64,000 bases of DNA from Anaeramoeba ignava (Eukaryota > Metamonada > Anaeramoebidae), in the NCBI GenBank assembly GCA_028826165.1, contig JAPDFW010000023.1, forward strand, positions 1 to 64,000, read 5' to 3'. The notes under the pieces are model-generated. The model made no database searches. It was not told the DNA's origin and was given only the letters and a program-made list of their open reading frames with translations. The position numbers were made by a program, and so were the translations under genes. The first letter of the stretch is position 1. Each line of letters starts with the position of its first letter. Of this stretch, positions 10,325-17,900 are shown piece by piece.

Positions 10325-13300
10325 GGAAATATTAAATATCTTGAAATTATTCTTAATTCAAATAAATATATTGAAAATAATATTCAAAAAAAAAAATTCA
10401 GAAAAAAAACAATTTTTTAATTAATTAATTAAGGTTTATAATCAATTTAAATAATATTTCAAATCATTTATAAAATAATTATTTATAAAATAACAATTCT
10501 TACATAATTATATTATGTAACAAAAACCCTAATAATATTATTATTATTAATAAAAAGAAATAATATCAAAGAATAAATTTAATTGTTAATAAACATATTA
10601 AATCAAGTTTTATTTAAAAAAAATTAATTTATATTCATATATTTTGACTTTTTGGAATGAAATAAACATTTCTAATTTCATAATTCAAATAAATATAAGA
10701 AGATAGAAAATAATAGAAAAAAATTAAAATAAAATTAGAAAATCTTAATTCAAGAAATTATATTCAATCTTTATAAATAAGATAGAAATAAGGAATACAA
10801 AATATTTCAAAATAATTCAAAGAATATTTATTTTTTAGAAAGATAAAAAGAAATTAGAATGAATCAAGGATAGAAAAAAAAATAATTTATTTAGAAATAA
10901 TTAAATTATAAACCAAAAAAAAAATCAAAGAATAAAAAAATATCTAAAATATCAATAAAAAAAATATTATTCTTCTAAAATTAATAATTTTCATAAATGG
11001 AATCAATAAATATACTTATTAAATGAAAAAAAAATAATAATATGAAATATATCTATGTTATTTAAAGAAAAGAAAAGAAATATTAAATTATTTTCTTTAT
11101 TTGTAAATATTAAATTTATCAAGAAATAAGAAATAAATGAATAAAAATCAATTCATTCAATTAAATAAATAAACAAAAACTAATAAAAGAAATTAACAGA
11201 AGGTAAATATATGAAAAAATAAACAATAGAATATATTCAGAAGATATTTGAAATTATATCATAATTTATAGTTAATGGGAAATAGAATATAATATAAGAA
11301 AGATGAATAGAAAATGAGAAATAATGAAGAAAATCAAATTCAAAATCAAATTCAATAATGATAATAAAATTAATAAGATAAATAACAAGGATAATTCTGA
11401 AAATAAAAACAAATTCAAAAATAAAAACAAATTCAAAAATAAAAACAAATTCAAAAAAGAAAGAAAAATTCAAAGAAAATAAATTATAACAAAGAAAATA
11501 AATCTAAGAAAGGATATAAAGAATATTTGGAAATATAAATTAACAAAGATATCAGAATTAGAGTTAGAATCAAAATAATGAAAAGAATAATCAGAATATT
11601 ATACAGATTATTTGATAGATTATTCTTAATTGAAAGATTAAATAGAATATGATTATAAAAATTAATTTAAAAATGAATTATTCCATTTTCCTTTATTTTC
11701 TTTTTATCAAAATTACTTCAAAAAAAACATAAAAAAAACATGTAGAAATCTCACTTATGATTTTCTTAATAAAATTAAAAATCAAAATCTTATTTGATAT
11801 TTCCCCAATTTCAAATTAAATTAAATTAAATTAAATTTAAAATTAAATTTAGATTATTTTTTTCAAATGAACTAAATAAATATTATTTTATTTGGGAAAT
11901 TTGTTTTTGTTTTTATTCAAAAGAAAAATCACAAAAAAAAATGTTTATTTTTACATACTATTTTTTTTCAAAATAAAATAAAAACAAATTTTCATTCAAT
12001 AAATAATTCATTTTTTTCAAAAAGGAAAAAAAGAAAAAAAAGTAAATTTTGATTTTGATTTATTTTTACTTCCTATTATAAATAATTTAATATTATTCAA
12101 TTTAAAATAAAAATTGATTATTTTTGATATTTATTTATTATTTAAATAAAATAATTTTAAATTTAATTTTAATTGTTTTTGTTTTTGTTTTTTGAATAAT
12201 AAAAATGTAATTTAAATTGGAAAAAATTTTATATTATTTTACATCTTGTTTATTCCAATCAGCTCCTGATTTAATAAAATGATTAAAAAGATCCTTATTA
12301 ATTGGTTTCTTTTGTGCAAAATAATGTAATAAAGTTGCTCCATTCTTTTTTATTTTTGTTTTTAAATTTAATATTGGAAAAACAAAATAATTCAAAAAAG
12401 AAATGAATTAAAATAAATTATTCATAATTTAAATAATAAAAATGAGTTAATAAATTAAAGAACTAATTGTTGTTAATTTTAATCAAAAAAATAATTCAAA
12501 CCTCCTCTTTCTAAATTTATTTTTTAAATTAAATAAATTAAATTAAAATTAAATTAAAAATATTAAAAATGTTTTTGTTTTGTTTTTGTTTTTGTTTTGA
12601 ATTACATAATCTGATTTGTTAAATTCATCTTCCAAAAGCTTTAATTCCTTTTCAATTTCAACAGTATTGATCTTTAAATTTGTAAAATTTTTTTGTTAAA
12701 ATTAAATAATAAATCAAAATAGATTAATTTTTTTTTCCAAAACAATAATAAATATTAATTTAATATATTTTAATATTAATTTCTTTTTTTTTTTAAATTT
12801 AATTATTTACTGGCTATTTATTAAATTGAATAATAAATAATTAATTAAAAAAGGATTGTGAAGAAAAAAATAGGCAAAAAAAAAGATATTTACTTCCTAT
12901 TTATTTTATGAATAATTATTTTTGAGTTAATAAATTTTTAAATATTTTATGAATAAATTAAAATAATTAGGTTTAAAAAAAAGAAAAAATATTTAATTTT
13001 TAAATTCCACAAATGAACAAAATGGCAAGGAAAATATATTTACTTTCTATTTATTAAATAATAAATAATTATAAATAAATAAAAAGAATTGAGCATAAAA
13101 AAAAGGAGAGAATATTTATTTTGAAATTTCTCAAATTAAAAAAATTGGGAAAATGAGAAAAAATGGGAAATGAAAAATATATTTACTTTCTATTTTATAA
13201 ATAATTTTCATTTTTGTTTTGAGAATTGTTTTTTGTTTTTAAATATATTAATTTACAGGCTATTTTGTTTTTATTAAATATTTTCAATTCAAATTATTTA

Positions 13301-13738
13301 AAATAAATTTATTAATTTAAAAAAATAATTACTGGCTATTTTTATTTGAATGAAAATTAATTAATTAGTTTTGGAAATAAATATATTAATAATTAATAAA
13401 TTAGAGATTAATTAAATTCAAATTATATTTTTTATTTAAATTTGAAAAATATATATATTAATTTGAAATAAAATTACTTCTTTTTCGTTCATTAATTCTT
13501 GTTCTTTGTTGATTAATTCTTGTTTTTCTTTCATTAATTTTTGTTCTTTGTTAATTAATTCTTGTTTTCCTTTCATTAATTCTTGTTCTTTGTTAATTAA
13601 TTCTTGCTTTCCTTTCATTAATTCTTGTTCTTTGTTAATTAATTCTTGCTTTTCTTTCATTAATTCTTGTTCTTTGTTAATTAATTCTTGTTTTTCTTTC
13701 ATTAATTCTTGTTCTTTTTTTGTAGTAAAATTTTCCAT
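6587..13738 (-). CDS. Coiled-coil/ankyrin protein gene with 3-nt micro-exons
   Basis: The supported exons total 184 codons, all phase 0: 13478-13738 (87 aa coiled coil); CCA 13333-13335, CCT 13257-13259, AAA 13187-13189, AAA 13044-13046, GAA 12894-12896, CCA 12811-12813; 12606-12671 (22 aa); 12243-12344 (34 aa); GAA 12070-12072, TAT 11955-11957, AGA 6882-6884; 6587-6682 (32 aa). The two long 3' exons are ankyrin repeats. With E, Y and R inserted, both repeats are 35 residues from D to D with H9, D20, G29-A30 and N33 aligned. Introns are 67-170 nt, except the one holding a 4.8-kb LINE (6885-11954). Ankyrin repeats usually bind proteins and the coiled coil suggests oligomerisation; the partner is unknown. 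The 3' end is not identified, so the model is partial. It could be a recently dead gene, but every supported exon is in frame. Confidence 0.75.
6882..6884 (-). CDS. Micro-exon AGA (Arg)
   Basis: TTAG-AGA-GTAATT on the minus strand. It supplies the fourth residue of the linker between the two ankyrin exons, and is separated from the previous micro-exon by the intron that carries the old LINE. Confidence 0.7.
7038..7096. repeat. (TTAAT)n expansion inside the old LINE
   Basis: About a dozen TTTAA units interrupt alignment with the younger LINE copy, between the segments matching its positions 15020-15040 and 15047 onward. Confidence 0.8.
7228..7660. repeat. (TTTATA)n microsatellite expansion inside the old LINE
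   Basis: About 430 bp of TTTATA hexamers with few interruptions. LINE-matching sequence lies on both sides (equivalent to about 15172 and 15182 in the younger copy), so the tract grew within or was added to the element after insertion. The frame open through it (Y/L/I/F only) is a by-product of the repeat. Confidence 0.9.
11742..11766 (+). other. Old LINE 3' stem-loop remnant
   Basis: Corresponds to the 3' stem-loop of the young LINE copy. The ACTT loop and left arm are kept; the right arm has two changes. Confidence 0.5.
11955..11957 (-). CDS. Micro-exon TAT (Tyr)
   Basis: AATAG-TAT-GTAAAA on the minus strand; third residue of the ankyrin linker. The intron after it contains the old LINE. 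Confidence 0.7.
12070..12072 (-). CDS. Micro-exon GAA (Glu)
   Basis: AATAG-GAA-GTAAAA on the minus strand; second residue of the ankyrin linker, directly after the Asp codon that ends the upstream ankyrin exon. Confidence 0.7.
12243..12344 (-). CDS. Ankyrin-repeat exon 1 of the micro-exon gene
   Basis: AAAAAG acceptor, 34 codons, GTAAAA donor. It starts [10 protein letters not shown] and ends [10 protein letters not shown], an ankyrin repeat. The upstream exon ends S-D-Y, so the joined sequence D-Y-N-G-A-T-L-L-H has canonical ankyrin spacing. Confidence 0.85.
12606..12671 (-). CDS. 22-codon charged exon of the micro-exon gene
   Basis: TTTAAAG acceptor, 22 codons, GTAATT donor. It starts [14 protein letters not shown] and ends K-S-D-Y. 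Charged and probably helical, forming the lead-in to the first ankyrin repeat. Confidence 0.7.
12811..12813 (-). CDS. Micro-exon CCA (Pro)
   Basis: AAATAG-CCA-GTAAAT on the minus strand; sixth and last micro-exon of the proline/lysine linker. Confidence 0.65.
12894..12896 (-). CDS. Micro-exon GAA (Glu)
   Basis: AAATAG-GAA-GTAAAT on the minus strand. The start of the following intron resembles those after the two AAA micro-exons. Confidence 0.65.
13044..13046 (-). CDS. Micro-exon AAA (Lys)
   Basis: AAATAG-AAA-GTAAAT on the minus strand, introns of about 140 and 147 nt on its two sides. Confidence 0.65.
13187..13189 (-). CDS. Micro-exon AAA (Lys)
   Basis: AAATAG-AAA-GTAAAT on the minus strand, with a 67-nt intron upstream. 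Confidence 0.65.
13257..13259 (-). CDS. Micro-exon CCT (Pro)
   Basis: AAATAG-CCT-GTAAAT on the minus strand, introns of 73 and 67 nt on its two sides. Confidence 0.65.
13333..13335 (-). CDS. Micro-exon CCA (Pro)
   Basis: AAATAG-CCA-GTAATT on the minus strand; first micro-exon after the coiled-coil exon, 142-nt intron upstream. Confidence 0.65.
13478..13738 (-). CDS. First exon: heptad coiled coil
   Basis: ATG at 13738, 87 codons, GTAATT donor at 13477. After M-E-N-F-T-T-K the exon is a run of heptads alternating KEQELMK and EKQELIN with few substitutions (G for E, K for E). Leu, Met and Ile fall at regular hydrophobic positions, which predicts a long alpha-helical coiled coil. The ATG is the first in frame after AT-rich upstream DNA. 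The open frame continues 13 codons into the intron, but the donor and the composition change mark the exon end. Confidence 0.8.
13482..13716 (-). repeat. 42-bp coding minisatellite in exon 1
   Basis: A 42-bp unit coding two heptads is repeated about five and a half times with few base changes. Because 42 is a multiple of three and of seven codons, unit gain or loss keeps both frame and heptad register. Confidence 0.85.
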
Positions 13739-13814
13739 CTATTTTTATTTTTATTTTTATGTTTTTGTTTTGATATTTTTAAATTAATGAATTTTTTGTA
13801 TTGTTTGTTTTTGG

Positions 13815-14700
13815 AATAATTAAAATTAATAATATTAATTAATAGTTTATAAATATTTTGATTATTTAAATAATTTAAATAAATAATTTATGTTTAAAAT
13901 AATAATTTAATATTTTTAATTTAATTATTTTTTAATTTTTTAATTTGTTTTTTTTTTTTCCTTTTTTTTTAATAAATAAAATAAATAAAAATTAAATAAT
14001 ATTAATTAAATAATTTATAAATATTTTGATTATTTAAATAATTTAGATAAATAATTTATGTGTAAAATAATAATTTAATATTTTTAATTTAATTTATTTT
14101 TTAATTTTTAATTTGTTTTTTCCTTTTTTTTAATAAATAAAATAAATTTAAATTAAATAATATTAATAAATAATTTATAAATATTTTGATTATTTCTTTT
14201 TTTAGATAAATAATTTATGTTTAAAATATTCAAATTTAATATTTTTAATTTAATTATTTTTAATTTGTTTTTTCCTTTTTTTAATAAATAAAATAAATTG
14301 AAATTAAATCAATATTAATTAATAATTTATAAATATTTTTATTTAAATAATTTAAATAAATAATTTATGTGTAAAATAATAATTTAAAATTTTTTAATTT
14401 AATTATTTTTAATTTTTAATTTTTAATTTATGTTTTTCCTTTTTAATAAATAAAATAAATTTAAATTAAATAATATTAATAAATAATTTATAAATATTTT
14501 GATTATTTAAATAATTTAAGATAAATAATTTATGTTTAAAATAATATTTTAATATTTTTAATTTAATTATTTTTAATTTTTAATTTATGTTTTTTTCTTT
14601 TTTTTAATAAATAAAATAAATTTAAATTAAATAATATTAACAAATAATTTATAAATATTTTGTTTATTTAAATAATTTAGATAAAAAATTTTTAAAAAAT
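13815..14700. repeat. About 160-bp tandem repeat, six copies
   Basis: TTATAAATATTTTGATT-like anchors occur at about 13847, 14014, 14175, 14327, 14487 and 14649, so the spacing is 150-167 bp. Units share ATTTAAATAATTT, ATAATTTATGT, a T-rich stretch with TTTTTCC and AAATAAAATAAA. The array lies between the start of the ankyrin gene and the 5' end of the young LINE, where any promoters of the two divergent units would be. No gene is supported here. Confidence 0.8.
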
Positions 14701-14978
14701 AAATAAAAAATAAATATTTTTTATTTTGTGTTAACTTTTAAGATGAAAAATGAAAAATGAAAAATTTGTTTTTATTTTTTTAATTAAAAAAAAAGAAAAA
14801 AGAAAAAAGAAAAAAGAAAATTTCTTATTTATTAAGTTTTGAATAAATTTCAAAACAAATTGTTTATTTAATTTCTTTTTCAAAAATGAAATAAAATTGA
14901 TAAAATTGTTCTTAATCATAATTTTGAATTTTTTTAACTAAATTTATTTATTTTATTTTTTTCTTTTCTTTGAAAAAA

Positions 14979-17900
14979 ATGGTCAAATGGGGAAACCTGT
15001 ATGTTTATGCAGACTCTCCATTAATTTCAAAACATGTCTTCTTTGACATATTAAAACCATATAAAATAGTGAGAGGATACTTGAGAAGGAATAAGGATAG
15101 TACCGATGGACACTTTAAAGTAATTCACGATAAGAAAGCAAGAAAAGAACAAAGAAGAACATGGAGAGAAGGTTATTCAATTACAGTATCTAAAGCAAGA
15201 GAGAGTTACACTTCAAAAGAAAATCAACTTGAGAAATTAAAAGAAAAAATAACGGATCGAAATCAACGGTCACATAAAGAAAATATAGAAAAAATAATTT
15301 ATCAAACATTGAATTCAAATAACTTTATTAAGAATCCATTAATAATTAAGAAGAAAGAAATTGAAAACATTCAATCTAATCAAGAGAAACATGAAAATAT
15401 TTTAAATGAGATCAAAGAAACAATACAAAAAGCAATTCCTCAAATGAAATCAAAGAGAATAATTCAAAAAGATTTACAAGAATTTATAAATAAAAGCGTT
15501 AATTATTCTTATTTAAAAACTTATAAACAACATAATCCATATAGTTATCAGAGAACTCACAATTTACAACAAGAAATTTCAGATTCTCTGATTCAACACA
15601 ATTGGGAAATTGATACAAATTTAAGAAAAACAATTAATTATCGAAATTCAAAATATTATATGGAAACAAATTTTAACAAGATACTACAAATTTTAGATTC
15701 ATATAAATTAATTATCAGAAAATCATTTCTTAATATATTTGAAATTCTTAACATCATTAACAATTTTCACCCACTGAGAATCATTCAAAAAGGGAATCAT
15801 CAAGCTGAGATATGGGATCGAAAAAATAACATATTAAATCTTTTTCGAGATTGTAAAAATGAAAGAAATAGAATACCAAGAAATTTCAAAATTCAATTAA
15901 AAACAACAGAAGGAAACAAAATTGAAACAATAAAAGGAACTAAATTAACAAAAATAAATCAATTCTCATTCAGAATAGCATCTATAAATATCAATGGATT
16001 AAATAAAATAGGAAAGATCCAAAAATTAGAAAAAATATTCCTCCAACAAAGAATAACAATTGCTATTATACAAGAAACTCACTTGAGAAAAAGATTATAT
16101 TTTGAAAACTATCATTCATTTGAGAAACAAGGATATGGAACAATAGCACAAGGAGGAATAGCAATAATCATCAAAAAATGTATATCAAAATATGCTCAAG
16201 AAATAAAACATCCAGATAAGGATATTATACAAATTAAAATAGGAGAATTAAATATTATTGGAGTCTATATGAGACATGGAACACAATCTCAAATGATGAG
16301 TCAATTAAACGATATTATTGAAAAATTAGGAGAGGAAAGATATATAATAGCAGGAGATTTTAACCAAACAGACAAAGAAATGGAAAAACATTTCAGATTT
16401 AATACTCAAATAATACATAATACTGAGAATAGTGCAATAAGAAATATTGATCATTTCTGCGTCAAAAATCAAAATAGAGAAATTTTATCACAAACAGTAA
16501 ATATTAATCAAGAAGAAAATCTCTCAGATCATAAAATGATAGTTACAATTGAGAAAATCAATATATTGAGTGAAGAGAGAAAAGAATATTACCAACCGAC
16601 AAAACAACAATTCCAAGATATGATAATAGAAAAATTAATAAAACAAAATTTATCTGAGAAATCAATGCTCAACATTTCAATAATTAAAAATGTAAAAGAA
16701 AAATTCAAAAAAAGAAGTATCATCCATATAAATACAAAAAATAAGATAGGAATTAACTTAACAGAATTTAACTCAAAAAATAAATATAATTGGAAACAAG
16801 CTCTGAGGAAAAGGTGGAGAGAAACCATGAGAGGGATAGAAATAGATAACCAAAGCAAAACAAACTATTGGACAGAAGTAAAAAGGATAACAAAAGCTAG
16901 AAAAGATATTATATTTAATAATAATGAAAAAGAAAAAGAATTTAAACAACTTATAGATAAAATTAAAATTCCAGTTCAAGAATCAATACTTCAAGAAATA
17001 GAAAATAAAATAATAAATATAGAACCTGATATAAGATCAATCAAACAAATATTTCCCCATGATAAATTAATAAAAACAATTCAAAACTCAAGAAATAGTT
17101 CTACTTGTGATTATGATAAAATCGAAATGTATCAAAATCCTTATATTGAAAGAGAACATCCAAAATATTATGAATTTATCAAATCAGTAAACAGAATGAT
17201 GAGAGAATGGATAAGAGATCCCAACCAAGAAGTAATAAAATATATGCTTTCAAGAAGAATGGTGTTCATCTTTAAACAAGGGGATCCTAACCAAATCTCT
17301 AATTATCGCCCAATATCTATAAATAATGCTTTAGTAAGAATATTTTTGAAAAGAATACTTGAAGAAATTGAACCAATATGGGAATACATCTCGTATCAAC
17401 AAATGGGTTTTAGAAAAATGATGGATACAAGAATAGCAGTCTTAGAGTTACAAAAGAAATTGAAAGAAATAAAAGAACCATATATAATAAGTATAGACAT
17501 TCAAAAATGTTTTGATACTATTGATCATGGATTAATTAGAAAAGTTATTAATAAATTCATCAGCAATAATAATATTAAAAAACTATTAAATGAATATTAT
17601 AAGGGAAATGGATGTGGCATCTATCAAGGAGATCCATTATCACCTTTAATATTTGGAATGGTCAGTCACTTTATAATTGAGGAAATAAAAATAAGGGTTG
17701 ATCATATACAAATGTATGCTGATGATATGATACTATTAGTAAAAAATTCTTATAATAAAGTCATAACTAAAGTTCAATCAATATTACAAATTCTTGAAAA
17801 TTATGGATTAAGACCTAATAAAAATAAAACTATAATAACAAAACAAAAAAGAAATGTTAAATATCTTGGGATTATACTTGATGCAAAGAAACATATAGAA

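Larger units (their letters stand above)
6960..11800 (+). mobile_element. Old full-length LINE copy, AT-eroded
   Basis: Aligns by eye with the younger copy at 14.96-20.5 kb over its whole length. Matches include the start region (6971-7037 with 14979-15040), the segment before and after the TTTATA tract (7097-7227 and 7655 onward), the endonuclease and reverse transcriptase regions, the N/E/K-rich tail (about 11300-11500) and the 3' end (11741-11790). Nearly every difference is loss of G or C, so catalytic motifs and frames are destroyed. It lacks the Harbinger insertion of the younger copy. It lies antisense in the intron between two micro-exons of the ankyrin gene. Two tandem-repeat expansions are embedded in it. 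Ends are approximate; no target-site duplication could be identified in this composition. Confidence 0.85.

Noticed and set aside
11272-11473. Overlapping minus-strand frames of F, L and I
   Set aside because: Antisense to the repetitive N/E/K-rich tail of the old LINE.
12502-12510. Possible 9-nt exon AAAGAGGAG (K-E-E), minus strand, TTTAG acceptor and GTTTGA donor
   Set aside because: The donor is unlike the others, and joining the S-D-Y exon directly to N-G-A-T-L-L-H already gives perfect ankyrin spacing; adding three residues would break it.
14970-14978. TTG at 14970 as start of the LINE protein
   Set aside because: An ATG three codons later at 14979 is the natural start; the old copy aligns from the same point.
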